Shown piece after piece: positions 17,092 through 25,194 of a DNA stretch of 42,371 nt; the first letter of the stretch is position 1, and each line of letters starts with the position of its first letter. The notes below the pieces were generated by a model. It ran no database searches, was not told where the DNA came from, and saw only the letters and a program-made list of their open reading frames with translations. The stretch comes from Mycobacterium sp. (lineage in GTDB: Bacteria; Actinomycetota; Actinomycetes; Mycobacteriales; Mycobacteriaceae). The position numbers were made by a program, and so were the translations under genes. Location of the stretch: assembly GCA_025963385.1 (NCBI GenBank), contig JAOPUT010000069.1, positions 1-42,371 of the forward strand, given 5' to 3'.

Positions 17092-18963
17092 CTAGGCGCC
17101 GTCGCGCTTGGCCCTGAGCACGTCGAGCACCTTGCCCACCAGCTCGTCGATGTCGGCGCCCGCGGTGTCGAGTACCAGGTCGGGATTCTCGGGTGCCTCG
17201 TACGGTGCGTCGATTCCGGTGAGGCCCTTGAGTTCACCGGCCCTGGCCCTGGCGTAGAGACCCTTGGGGTCGCGCTTCTCGCACTCCTCGACCGACGTGC
17301 AGATGTACACCTCGATGAACGGCAGCTTCGCCGCGTCGCTGAGGGCGCGGGCGATCTCCCGGTCGGATTTCAGGGGCGACACCAGAGACGCCAGTGCCAC
17401 CACTCCGGCGTCGGCGAACAGCCGCGTGAGATGGCCGACCCGCCTGATGTTCTCGGCGCGATCGCCCGCGGAGAAGCCGAGATCGTCGGAGAGGCCGTGG
17501 CGGATGTTGTCGCCGTCGAGCAGGTACGCCACGTCACCCGATTCGACGAGCGCGCGTTCGACGGCGACGGCCACGGTCGACTTGCCCGACGCGGGCAGGC
17601 CGGTGAACCAGATGGTGGCGCCGCGCTGGTGGGTCGCCGACCACCGGTGGTCCCGATCCAATGACGAAGGATGCCAACGAATGTCGTTACGGGTCTGGCT
17701 ACCCGGCTTGACCTCGCGGGGCTCGATGATGGTGCCTGCGCCGATGGTCTCGTTCGACGTCTCGTCGATCAGGATGAACGCGCCGCTGTCCCGGTTGTCG
17801 GAATAGGAGTCGGCGACCACGACCGAACTGGTGCGCAGTGTCACCTCGCCGATGTCGTTGAGGGACAGCTCGACCGGGTTGTCGAGCTCGTCGAGGGTCT
17901 CGGGGTCCAGACGCGTGTGCAGAGCTTGCACCGTCGCGCGCACCGTCTTGCTGGTCTGCTTGAGGGCCACCCGGTCGCCGGCGCGCAACGGTGTCTCGGC
18001 GAACCAGCACACGGTGGCGTCGAGCTCGCGCGCCAGCACCGGCAACGTGGCGTCGTCGGCTCCGCTGACGAACACGTCGCCGCGGCCCACGTCGATGTCA
18101 TCGGCGAGCTCGATCGAAACCGAGAGCGGCGCAACGGCCGTCGCGCGATCGTCGTCCAGGGTGTCGACGGCGGTCACGGTGGAGCGGGTGCCTGCAGGCA
18201 GCGACACGATCACGTCACCGACGCTGACCGTCCCCGCTGACAACCGCCCCGTGTAGCGGCGTCGCTCGTCGGCCGTGGGACGTGACACCCACTGGATCGG
18301 CAATCGCAGCTTGGAGGCCTCGGGCTGAGGCGCCGAGAGTTCGATGCCTTCGAGGTATTCGAGCAGTGTCGGCCCGGAATACCAGGGGGTGTTCTCGGAG
18401 CGGTGCACGACGTTGTCGCCGTGCTTGGCGGCGATGGGGATCACCGAGAGTTCGGCGCCACCGAGGCGGGCGGCCATCCGCTGCAGTTCGGCGGACACCT
18501 CGTCGAAGCGGGCCTGGTCGAAGTCGACCAGGTCGATCTTGTTGACGGTCGCCACGAAGTGCTTGATACCCAACAACTTTGCGATGCGGGCGTGCCGCCG
18601 GGTCTGGCGCAGCACCCCGGCGCGGGCGTCGACGAGAAGGATGGCGACGTGGGCGTTGGACGCGCCGGTGAACATGTTGCGGGTGTAGCGCTCGTGACCG
18701 GGGGTGTCGGCGAGGATGTAGCTGCGCGTCTCGGTGGAGAAGAAGCGGTAGGCCACGTCGATCGTGATGCCCTGCTCCCGTTCGGCGCGAAGGCCGTCCG
18801 ACAGCGCCGCCAGGTCGGCGATGCCCTCTTCGTCGGTGACCGCCTCGAGATGGTCCAGCGGCAGGCTGTCGGTGTCGTGCATGAGCCTGCCGATCAGCGT
18901 GCTCTTGCCGTCGTCGACCGAGCCCGCGGTGGCGATCCGGAGTAGTTGCCTGGTGGCGTTCAT
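17092..18963 (-). CDS. cysNC: Bifunctional sulfate adenylyltransferase subunit 1 / adenylylsulfate kinase (CysN-CysC fusion)
   Basis: A 623-residue fusion. Residues 1-430 are the GTPase CysN with GSVDDGKST (14-22), DTPGH (86-90) and NKID (141-144), then two beta-barrel domains. From about 445 comes APS kinase CysC with P-loop GLPASGKST (455-463) and LDGDNIRHGLSDDLGFS. With CysD it makes APS from sulfate and ATP using GTP, and CysC then phosphorylates APS to PAPS, the donor for sulfotransferases. The ATG at 18963 follows GGGAAG at good spacing. Fusion of this type is usual in mycobacteria. The gene is last in the sulfatase-stf0-cysD-cysNC series; its start is linked to the cysD stop through a 32-bp tandem repeat. 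Confidence 0.95.
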   Translation of the reverse strand: MNATRQLLRIATAGSVDDGKSTLIGRLMHDTDSLPLDHLEAVTDEEGIADLAALSDGLRAEREQGITIDVAYRFFSTETRSYILADTPGHERYTRNMFTGASNAHVAILLVDARAGVLRQTRRHARIAKLLGIKHFVATVNKIDLVDFDQARFDEVSAELQRMAARLGGAELSVIPIAAKHGDNVVHRSENTPWYSGPTLLEYLEGIELSAPQPEASKLRLPIQWVSRPTADERRRYTGRLSAGTVSVGDVIVSLPAGTRSTVTAVDTLDDDRATAVAPLSVSIELADDIDVGRGDVFVSGADDATLPVLARELDATVCWFAETPLRAGDRVALKQTSKTVRATVQALHTRLDPETLDELDNPVELSLNDIGEVTLRTSSVVVADSYSDNRDSGAFILIDETSNETIGAGTIIEPREVKPGSQTRNDIRWHPSSLDRDHRWSATHQRGATIWFTGLPASGKSTVAVAVERALVESGDVAYLLDGDNIRHGLSDDLGFSAGDRAENIRRVGHLTRLFADAGVVALASLVSPLKSDREIARALSDAAKLPFIEVYICTSVEECEKRDPKGLYARARAGELKGLTGIDAPYEAPENPDLVLDTAGADIDELVGKVLDVLRAKRDGA

Positions 18964-19030
18964 CAGCTTCCCGTCGCTTCGCTCGCCCACGTCATCAGCT
19001 TCCCGTCGCTTCGCTCGCCCACGTCATCAG
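18961..19030. repeat. 32-bp tandem duplication at the cysD-cysNC junction (2.2 copies)
   Basis: Two identical 32-bp copies occupy 18961-18992 and 18993-19024, with six bases of a third copy to 19030. On the coding strand each copy carries GGGAAG followed by TGATG. As a result cysD stop, mini-ORF 1 (19027-18995), mini-ORF 2 (18995-18963) and cysNC start are joined by three successive TGATG overlaps. Both mini-ORFs would encode [10 protein letters not shown]. They may be real reinitiation steps or a chance effect of the duplication. Confidence 0.9.
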
Positions 19031-19950
19031 AAGTATCCCTCGCGCTTGCGGTCTTCCATCGCCGCGACCGACGTGCGGTCGTCGGCACGCGTCTCGCCAC
19101 GTTCGGACACCGTGGCTGCGGAGATCTCGGTGATCACGCCCGCGATGTCGGTGGCGCGCGACCGGACGGCTCCGGTGATGGTCAGGTCGCCGACCGTGCG
19201 GTAGCGCACCCACTCGACCGCGGAGGTCTCGTCACCCTCGGGTTGCACGTACTCCGACACCGCTAGCAGGATGCCGTCCCTGGCGACCACCTCGCGCTCG
19301 TGCGCGAAGTAGATCGACGGCAGCTCAAGGCCTTCCAGCTCGATGTAGCGCCAGATGTCGAGCTCGGTCCAGTTGCTCAGGGGAAACACCCTGACCTGCT
19401 CGCCCTTCTTGATCCTGCCGTTGTACAGCGACCACGGCTCGGGCCGCTGGGCTCGCGGGTCCCACTGGCCGAACTCGTCGCGGAAGCTCAGGATGCGCTC
19501 CTTGGCTCTGGCGCGTTCCTCGTCGCGGCGGGCACCACCGAACGCCGCGTCGAAGCCGCCTGCCTCGAGGGCGTCGAGCAGGGTGCGGGTCTGAAGGCGG
19601 TTGCGCGACCCGGCGGGTCCGCCGACCTCCTGGACGCGTCCGCTGTCGATCGACTCCTGCACCGAGCCGACGATCAGCTTGTGGCCGTGCGCACCGAGCC
19701 TGCGATCTCGGAAGTCGATGACCTCCGGGAAGTTGTGCCCGGTGTCGACGTGGAGGACGGGGAATGGAAGCGGCGACGGCCGAAAGGCCTTCTCGGCCAA
19801 CCGCAGCAGCACGATCGAGTCCTTACCCGCCGAGAACAGCAGCACGGGTCGCTGCAACTCGGCGACGACCTCGCGGATGATGTGCACCGACTCGGCCTCG
19901 AGGAGGCGCAGTTCCTCGACGTGGGTGGCGTCCTGCGTAGGAGCCGTCAT
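19027..19950 (-). CDS. cysD: Sulfate adenylyltransferase subunit 2
   Basis: A 307-residue PP-loop ATP pyrophosphatase. The nucleotide loop [13 protein letters not shown] carries SAGKDS at 40-45; [53 protein letters not shown] and the C-terminal DRKREGYF are all standard CysD sequence. It adenylylates sulfate to APS with the CysN GTPase. The ATG at 19950 overlaps the stf0 stop as ATGA, showing tight coupling to the sulfotransferase. A longer upstream reading lies inside stf0 and is rejected. Its stop begins the tandem-repeat junction to cysNC. Because it follows stf0, it may be a copy dedicated to PAPS for sulfation rather than for cysteine; whether another copy exists in the genome cannot be seen. 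Confidence 0.95.
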   Translation of the reverse strand: MTAPTQDATHVEELRLLEAESVHIIREVVAELQRPVLLFSAGKDSIVLLRLAEKAFRPSPLPFPVLHVDTGHNFPEVIDFRDRRLGAHGHKLIVGSVQESIDSGRVQEVGGPAGSRNRLQTRTLLDALEAGGFDAAFGGARRDEERARAKERILSFRDEFGQWDPRAQRPEPWSLYNGRIKKGEQVRVFPLSNWTELDIWRYIELEGLELPSIYFAHEREVVARDGILLAVSEYVQPEGDETSAVEWVRYRTVGDLTITGAVRSRATDIAGVITEISAATVSERGETRADDRTSVAAMEDRKREGYF

Positions 19951-20747
19951 ACCGGCAGTCCTTCCCGCTCCGCATCCGTGCGATAGCGCTCGACCCAATC
20001 GTCGGACCGCTGGTCGGCCTGACGTTGCAGCACCGGCGCCGGGGCAAGCCGCGGGTCGAGACCGAGTGCCTCGAGGACCGTCCCCACCACCTCTGTCAGG
20101 TTTCGCCACAGCACGGGATATGAAACGTCGATGGGCTCGATTCCTTCCTCGGCGAACCACGCGCGCCAGGCGTCCTCCTGGGCCTTCAGCATCGTCACGA
20201 CGTGCGCGATGGCGTGGGCGTGATACTCGGCTCTGCCGTCGCGGACGGGATCGGGCCGACCACGCCAGACCCTGGTCTGCACCGCGCGCCAGAACGACAC
20301 CGCCTGTGACACGACGTCAGGCCGGTACACGTGAACCAGCACTGGGTCGGATCCCACGACGTCGCGGATCGCCGACAGCAGGCCGGTTCCCGAGCGGTCG
20401 GGCAGGCCCTCGGCGCGCTGGGCCAGAAGCGGTGTCTGGTTCCACATCAGCTTGCCGCCCCACACCCCGTTCGGTGTGCGACCCACGGTGCGGATGTAGT
20501 CGCGCCAGATCTCTGGCGGGGCGAGGTCGGGCTTACCCTCGTCGAGCGGGTCGAGCAGTCGCAGGATCGACTCGTCCTCGACCCCTTCGAACCATTGCCG
20601 AGGCTGGGGGGACATGCTCGTCGTCGGCAGGTACTGGAAGAACTCCTGCGGCTCGCCGGCCACCCCCGTTGCTCGGAGTGACTCGACCAGAAGAGTGCTG
20701 CCACTGCGTTGTGAGGCGAGCACCAGATACGCGGTGGGGGCGGGCAT
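19947..20747 (-). CDS. stf0: Stf0-type trehalose 2-sulfotransferase
   Basis: A 266-residue cytosolic sulfotransferase. The PAPS-binding loop is [15 protein letters not shown] near residues 10-24, followed by [12 protein letters not shown], where Glu35 corresponds to the catalytic glutamate described for mycobacterial Stf0. WGGKLMWNQ and [18 protein letters not shown] give the 3'-phosphate site and dimer region. Stf0 transfers sulfate from PAPS to the 2-position of trehalose, the first step to sulfolipids in M. tuberculosis; environmental species also have the gene. It lies 76 bases downstream of the sulfatase and overlaps cysD by four bases, so the PAPS supply is made in the same operon. An acceptor other than trehalose cannot be ruled out. 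Confidence 0.92.
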   Translation of the reverse strand: MPAPTAYLVLASQRSGSTLLVESLRATGVAGEPQEFFQYLPTTSMSPQPRQWFEGVEDESILRLLDPLDEGKPDLAPPEIWRDYIRTVGRTPNGVWGGKLMWNQTPLLAQRAEGLPDRSGTGLLSAIRDVVGSDPVLVHVYRPDVVSQAVSFWRAVQTRVWRGRPDPVRDGRAEYHAHAIAHVVTMLKAQEDAWRAWFAEEGIEPIDVSYPVLWRNLTEVVGTVLEALGLDPRLAPAPVLQRQADQRSDDWVERYRTDAEREGLPV

Positions 20748-20823
20748 GGCGAGAGCCTAGCCGGATCGAAATCGCGGTGCCCATTCGTTGGTGACGGCGG
20801 AATTCAAATCGCCACGAGCACAA

Positions 20824-22191
20824 CTATTGTGGCGTGCGGACCTCATCCTCGATCCCGCGTTCGGACGCCAACGCGGATCGGCTTGGAAGCCGAATTCCGT
20901 TGATGTGCATGTACGTTTCGGTGTACCTGGCGGAGATGCGACTCCCGGCGAAGTCGGAGGGAATGACGTCGTTGGTCTTCACTCGCCAGTCGTTGAGCGC
21001 CATCGACAGCTCGTTGGCGATGGCCTCCACCTCGGGGTCTGCCGCGTCCAGCAGGAGATTGTTCCGTTCCGTCGGATCGGAGCGCAGATCGTAGAGCTCC
21101 CGACTCGGACGGGGTGCCATGCTCAACGGCGCGACCGCCCTGCCCGGTGCGCTCTCCTCGATGTCGAGCGGTAGATCGAGCAGTGGTCGGGGCGCGTAGT
21201 TCTCGATGTAGCTGAAGTCCTTCGTTCTGATCGCCCTGATCGGATCGAACGAATCGTGGTAGGTCTTCGTCGTGTACACGGCCTCGCGCACGGGCGTTGG
21301 TTCGCTGATGTCGGCGAGCAGGTTGGCAGCGTGGGAGAGCCCCTCGACGTCATCGGGGATCGGCACCCCGAGCAGGTCCAGCAGGGTGGGAACCAGGTCC
21401 ACGCCGCTGAAGAGTTCGTCATAGGTCCGCTGCCCGCTGGTCAGCCGGGTCGGCGGACGCACGATGAGCGAGATCCCCGTTCCCGCGTCGTACAGCGTCG
21501 ACTTCGCCCTCGGCAGAGCAGGACCGTGGTCTGTCAGGAACACGACCCAGGTGTCGCGGTCCAGGCCTGTCTCGGTGAGGGTGTCGAGCAGCCGGCCGAC
21601 AGCCGCGTCGGCGACGGTGATGGATCCGTAGAAGTCGGCCAGGTCCTCGCGGACGACTGGAAGGTCGGGTAGGTAGTCGGGTAGGTCCACGGTGTCGGCG
21701 TCCGCGGGCGCATAGCGGTCGTGCGGGTACGGCCGGTGTGTCTCGAAGAAGCCGGTGACGAGGAGGAACGGGGTCGCGGGCGGGTGCGCCAGCCAGCGGG
21801 TGGCCTCTTCGACGACGTATTCACAGAACGAGTTGGACACGTCGAACTCGTCGTACCCGAGTCGGGCGGGGAACGACGTCTCGTGCTGCATGCCGAACAG
21901 TGCGGTGCGCCAACCGGATTCCGACAACAACGAGGGGAGTGTGCGGACGCCGGCGCGGTACTCCCAGCCGTGGTGCGCGAGGCCGACGAGTCCGTTGCTC
22001 TGCGGATATCGGCCGGTGAAGAGCGATCCCCGCGACGGCGAACACAACGGGGCGGTGGCGTGGGCGCGGGTGAAGAGGAGTCCCTCCGCGGCGAGCTGGT
22101 CGAGCCGAGGGCTGCGAACGTCGTCGTGGCCGTACGCACCGAGGTATCTGCCGAGGTCGTGCCAGTGCACGATGAGCACGTTGTCCGTCAT
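20824..22191 (-). CDS. Arylsulfatase-type sulfatase (Rv0296c-like)
   Basis: A 455-residue sulfatase of the alkaline phosphatase superfamily. The formylglycine signature is CSPSRGSLFTGRYP with Cys50 (C-x-P-x-R) as the residue to be modified. Other family parts are MTDNVLIVHWHDLGRYLGAYG at the N-terminus (metal Asp12), TPFLLVTGFFETHRPY, VVFLTDHGPALPRAKSTLYD and the C-terminal ELYDLRSDPTERNNL. There is no signal peptide, so it should act in the cytosol. The ATG at 22191 fits the domain start; the upstream reading is non-coding. It is first in the operon with stf0 and cysD-cysNC. It may hydrolyse a sulfate ester made by Stf0 or recycle sulfated sugars; N- and O-phosphonate hydrolases share this fold. 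Confidence 0.92.
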   Translation of the reverse strand: MTDNVLIVHWHDLGRYLGAYGHDDVRSPRLDQLAAEGLLFTRAHATAPLCSPSRGSLFTGRYPQSNGLVGLAHHGWEYRAGVRTLPSLLSESGWRTALFGMQHETSFPARLGYDEFDVSNSFCEYVVEEATRWLAHPPATPFLLVTGFFETHRPYPHDRYAPADADTVDLPDYLPDLPVVREDLADFYGSITVADAAVGRLLDTLTETGLDRDTWVVFLTDHGPALPRAKSTLYDAGTGISLIVRPPTRLTSGQRTYDELFSGVDLVPTLLDLLGVPIPDDVEGLSHAANLLADISEPTPVREAVYTTKTYHDSFDPIRAIRTKDFSYIENYAPRPLLDLPLDIEESAPGRAVAPLSMAPRPSRELYDLRSDPTERNNLLLDAADPEVEAIANELSMALNDWRVKTNDVIPSDFAGSRISARYTETYMHINGIRLPSRSALASERGIEDEVRTPQ

Positions 22192-22450
22192 CGTTGATAC
22201 ACGGAACAGGTTATTCGCTGAAACGGCAACCGTTGGGCGCGGGCATGATCGATTCACTCCCACGTGGCAAACCGGTCGTGAGACGATGTGCAGCAGTCGA
22301 GTGGCGTGCAGCAAACGGCGCGGGCCGCGGAAAGCTGTGCGGTTGCGTGGCTGGCCCGTTCCGCGCCCGACCGCGGCCCACGGGGATGCCAGGCGGGATC
22401 CCCGGTATGGCTGGGAGCATCTGACACATGTCTTCCACGCCCTTGACGAC
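22192..22450. other. Divergent promoter region between the sulfatase and YchJ-like genes
   Basis: These 259 bases hold no convincing gene. They must carry the promoter of the sulfation operon (minus strand) and that of the YchJ-like gene (plus strand). No strong palindrome or consensus promoter was recognised. The sulfatase ATG lacks a clear Shine-Dalgarno. Confidence 0.5.
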
Positions 22451-22840
22451 ATGACCGACCCGTTTGGCCGACGCTGCCCCTGCGGGACCGGCGTCGGCTA
22501 CGCAACGTGCTGCGGCCCGCTGCATCACGGTGAGCGCCAGGCCGATACGGCCGAGGAACTGATGCGGTCGAGGTACGCCGCGTTCGCGTGCGGAGACGCC
22601 GACTACCTGTTCCGCACGTGGCACCCGCGGACGCGGCCCGCCGAGGTGACCGTCGACCCCGACACGGTGTGGACGGCCCTCGAGGTGACCGACACCGCCG
22701 CGGGCGGCGTCGACGACGACTACGGGGAGGTCGAGTTCACCGCCCGTTTCGAGGCCGCAGGCCGCCCGGACGCGATGCGCGAGCGCAGCCGCTTCGAGCG
22801 GCGTCGTGGACGTTGGCTGTACGTCGACGGCGATCTCTAG
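22451..22840 (+). CDS. YchJ-family (UPF0225) protein with SEC-C-like cysteine motif
   Basis: A 129-residue protein of the YchJ family. The N-terminus carries RRCPCGTGVGYATCCGPLHHG, a zinc-binding cysteine cluster (Cys9, Cys11, Cys20, Cys21) of the SEC-C type, and AEELMRSRYAAFACGDADYL is the family signature of the NTF2-like domain that follows. The remaining strands end in FERRRGRWLYVDGD. The molecular role is not established. The ATG at 22451 directly precedes the motif. The stop overlaps the stop of the convergent unknown gene by four bases. Confidence 0.87.
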   Translation: MTDPFGRRCPCGTGVGYATCCGPLHHGERQADTAEELMRSRYAAFACGDADYLFRTWHPRTRPAEVTVDPDTVWTALEVTDTAAGGVDDDYGEVEFTARFEAAGRPDAMRERSRFERRRGRWLYVDGDL

Positions 22841-23319
22841 CGGTTGGGCACGCCGCAGACCGAGTAGACGAATTTCGGCGGGACGTCGAAGGAGAAGGAC
22901 CGCTCGGGCAGCTGCGCCAGTACCTCCTCGGAGAGCGGCGCCTTGTAATGCAGTGACGTCGAACCGGAGAAGCTCGGGTCGATGACGGAGAGGTCGGCCG
23001 CGCTGAGCAGCAGCCCGGACTCGTCGAGAGTGGCCTGCACCATGGAGCCGCCGGGGGTGTTCCACTCGTGGTCGACGGACCGGGCCGCCTTCTTGGGCAC
23101 CGTGGACAGGGTCGCGAGTGCGCGCTTGCGGGTCAGCGCCAACGCGCCCACGTAACTGCTGAAGTTCCCCTTGGCCACCTTGCCGGGGACCTTGCCGGAG
23201 AAGCGGAAGGTGACGGGCACGAACTCCGAAAGATGGAGCACGCCCTCGGCTTCGAGCTGGGCAAGCATGTCGTCGGGCAATTTGCCGATGCCGAGCATCT
23301 TGCGCAGAAAGACGGCCAT
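22837..23319 (-). CDS. Conserved protein of unknown function
   Basis: A 160-residue soluble protein that I do not recognise by function. It has no signal peptide, membrane segment or catalytic motif. The C-terminal half is rich in small and hydrophobic residues and probably beta-structured (GSMVQATLDESGLLLSAAD). The ATG at 23319 follows GGAGG with only two bases between, an unusually short distance, and both lie in the 3' arm of a strong hairpin. The gene begins 44 bases after the stop of the NCS1 permease on the same strand. Good codon use and the convergent stop overlap support a real gene. Confidence 0.75.
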   Translation of the reverse strand: MAVFLRKMLGIGKLPDDMLAQLEAEGVLHLSEFVPVTFRFSGKVPGKVAKGNFSSYVGALALTRKRALATLSTVPKKAARSVDHEWNTPGGSMVQATLDESGLLLSAADLSVIDPSFSGSTSLHYKAPLSEEVLAQLPERSFSFDVPPKFVYSVCGVPNR

Positions 23320-23348
23320 AGCCTCCGAGGTTAGAGGCTACGGCCGTC
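23311..23348 (-). terminator. Strong hairpin after the NCS1 permease, covering the next gene's RBS and start
   Basis: On the minus strand two 15-base arms (GACGGCCGTAGCCTC and GAGGCTATGGCCGTC) pair fully if one G-U is allowed, around an 8-base loop, then TTTC follows. It begins 15 bases beyond the permease stop. The 3' arm contains GGAGG and the ATG of the next gene. It may end permease transcription, or mask translation of the downstream gene. Confidence 0.6.
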
Positions 23349-23363
23349 TCTTCACCGTCTGTT

Positions 23364-25049
23364 CTACGTTTGTGCTGGGAGTACGTTCTCGCCGGTCTTG
23401 TCGGTCGACAGGCACAGCGAGCAGATGTATCCCTCGGCGCTCGCCGACTTGATCATGTCCGGCCGCTCGTACTCGTGATGGCACACGTGGCACCGCAGGT
23501 GGGCATCCGACGGATTCCCGTGCTCGTCGAGTATCGGGAGGTCGATGCCGTCATCGGTGCGACGCAGGTAGTACTTGCCCTTGGTCGCGACCGCGATGAT
23601 GGGGGGAAGCACCAGCGCCAGCCCGATGGCCACCAGCGGCGAGTACGGCCGGATCGCCGAGCCGAGACCGCCGAAGAACGCGATGACCGACAGCCCGGCG
23701 GCGATCAGCATCGAGCCGAAGCCGACCGGGTTGAAGTTGTACAGCATGCCGCGACGGAACTCCGGCTGCATCGGCGACAGCTTCAACAGGTACTTGTTGA
23801 ACACGATGTCGGAGGCGACCACCACGACCCACGCCATACCGCAGTTGGCGTAGAAGCCCAGGATGGTGTTCAGGAAGTCGAACATGTTCGCTTCCATCAG
23901 GATCAGCGCGATCAGCAGGTTGAAGCCCAGGAACACCAGGCGGCCGGGGTAGGTCTTGGTGACGCGGGTGAACGAGTTGGTCCATGCCAGCGAGCCGGAG
24001 TAGGCGTTGGTCACGTTGATCTTGACCTGGCTGATGACCACCAGGCAGACGGCCAGCGTCATGGCCAGCCACGGCGGCAGGAAGTTCTGGTAGATCTCCA
24101 GGAACTGGTGCACCGGTTGGTTGGCGATGCCTGCACTGTCGGCGACGTTGGCGATCAGGTACACCGCGAGGAACAGGCCCACGATCTGCTTGATGGCGCC
24201 GAAGATGACCCAGCCGGGGCCGGCCAGGAACATCCAGGTCCACCAGCTGCGCTTGTTCTCCGGCGTCTTCGGGGGCATGAAGCGCAGGTAGTCGTTCTGC
24301 TCGGCGATCTGTGCGATGAGCGACAGGCACACGCCGGCTGCCAGCAGCGTCGAACCGAGGTCGAATCCCTTGACGCCGTTCTCACCCTGGTAGGCGAAGA
24401 ACTGGCCGACCGACTCCGGGTGGCTGACGACGAGGTACACGAACGGCGCCACCATCAGGATCAGCCACAGCGGTGTCGTCCACACCTGCAGCGTGGACAG
24501 CACCTTCATCCCGTAGATCACCAGCGGGAAGATGATCAGCGTCGACGCCGCGTAGCCGAGCCACAGCGGAACTCCGAGGCCGAGTTTGAGGCCCTGGGCC
24601 ATGATCGAGCCTTCGAGGGCGAAGAAGATGAACGTGAAGGTCGCGAAGATGACGTTGGTGACCACCGAGCCGTAGTAGCCGAAGCCGCTGCCGCGGGTCA
24701 CCAGGTCGAGGTCGATGTTGTACCGCGCCGAGTAGTAGGCCACGGGGAAGCCGGTGGCCATGACGACCACGGCGAAGATGAGGATGCCCCACAGCGCGTT
24801 CGTGGTGCCGTATGCGATGCCGATGTTGGCCCCGATGGCGAAGTCGGCGAGGTAGGCGATGCCGCCAAGCGCCGAGATGCCGACCACCCGGGTGGACCAC
24901 TTGCGGTAACTCCGCGGCGCGAAGCGCAGCGTGTAGTCCTCCAAGGTCTCCTTGGTGGCTGTCATTTGGTCCAGGCCGGCGTCGAGGTCGGCCTCAGCGA
25001 TCCCAGTGCTGTCTGGGACGTCAGGCTCCTTGCTGAGCTCTTGAGTCAT
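23364..25049 (-). CDS. NCS1-family purine/cytosine-type permease with C-terminal Cys4 tail
   Basis: A 561-residue membrane protein with about twelve hydrophobic segments. The N-terminal ETLEDYTLRFAPRSYRKWS and GGIAYLADFAIGANIGIAYG are typical of the nucleobase:cation symporter-1 family, as is TNAYSGSLAWTN. After the last segment comes a soluble tail with Cys520-x2-Cys523 and Cys543-x2-Cys546, which looks like a zinc or iron knuckle and is not part of the usual transporter. Substrate may be a purine, cytosine, hydantoin or similar. The ATG at 25049 has no Shine-Dalgarno because a TTAGC-AAA-GCTAA palindrome sits there; ATG 24959 is an alternative. A hairpin follows the stop. Confidence 0.88.
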   Translation of the reverse strand: MTQELSKEPDVPDSTGIAEADLDAGLDQMTATKETLEDYTLRFAPRSYRKWSTRVVGISALGGIAYLADFAIGANIGIAYGTTNALWGILIFAVVVMATGFPVAYYSARYNIDLDLVTRGSGFGYYGSVVTNVIFATFTFIFFALEGSIMAQGLKLGLGVPLWLGYAASTLIIFPLVIYGMKVLSTLQVWTTPLWLILMVAPFVYLVVSHPESVGQFFAYQGENGVKGFDLGSTLLAAGVCLSLIAQIAEQNDYLRFMPPKTPENKRSWWTWMFLAGPGWVIFGAIKQIVGLFLAVYLIANVADSAGIANQPVHQFLEIYQNFLPPWLAMTLAVCLVVISQVKINVTNAYSGSLAWTNSFTRVTKTYPGRLVFLGFNLLIALILMEANMFDFLNTILGFYANCGMAWVVVVASDIVFNKYLLKLSPMQPEFRRGMLYNFNPVGFGSMLIAAGLSVIAFFGGLGSAIRPYSPLVAIGLALVLPPIIAVATKGKYYLRRTDDGIDLPILDEHGNPSDAHLRCHVCHHEYERPDMIKSASAEGYICSLCLSTDKTGENVLPAQT

Positions 25050-25051
25050 GG

Positions 25052-25064
25052 TTAGCAAAGCTAA
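25052..25064. promoter_or_regulatory. Short palindrome directly before the NCS1 permease start
   Basis: TTAGC-AAA-GCTAA is a perfect 13-base inverted repeat that ends two bases before the permease ATG. It occupies the place of a ribosome binding site and may be an operator. Confidence 0.4.
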
Positions 25065-25117
25065 GACCGGGTTGTTTCGGCGCTGTGACGACCGTGTTCC
25101 CAGCAGAAGCAAATATG

Positions 25118-25163
25118 GCCCGCGCTGCCATCAAGAGTCGGGGTTTGTGATGGCAGCGCGGGC
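25118..25163. repeat. Perfect 16-bp inverted repeat in the permease/PAP2 divergent gap
   Basis: GCCCGCGCTGCCATCA and TGATGGCAGCGCGGGC pair without mismatch around a 14-base loop. It lies 69 bases upstream of the permease start and 32 before the PAP2 start. No complete gene ends here. On the minus strand it is followed by CATATTTGCTT, so it may act as an attenuator in the permease leader. Confidence 0.75.
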
Positions 25164-25194
25164 GCTACTCGACTCATCGGTACCGTTGTGAAAA

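Noticed and set aside
23370..25055. Open frame of 561 codons on the plus strand
   Set aside because: Antisense to the NCS1 permease along its whole length and lacking hydrophobic or domain pattern.
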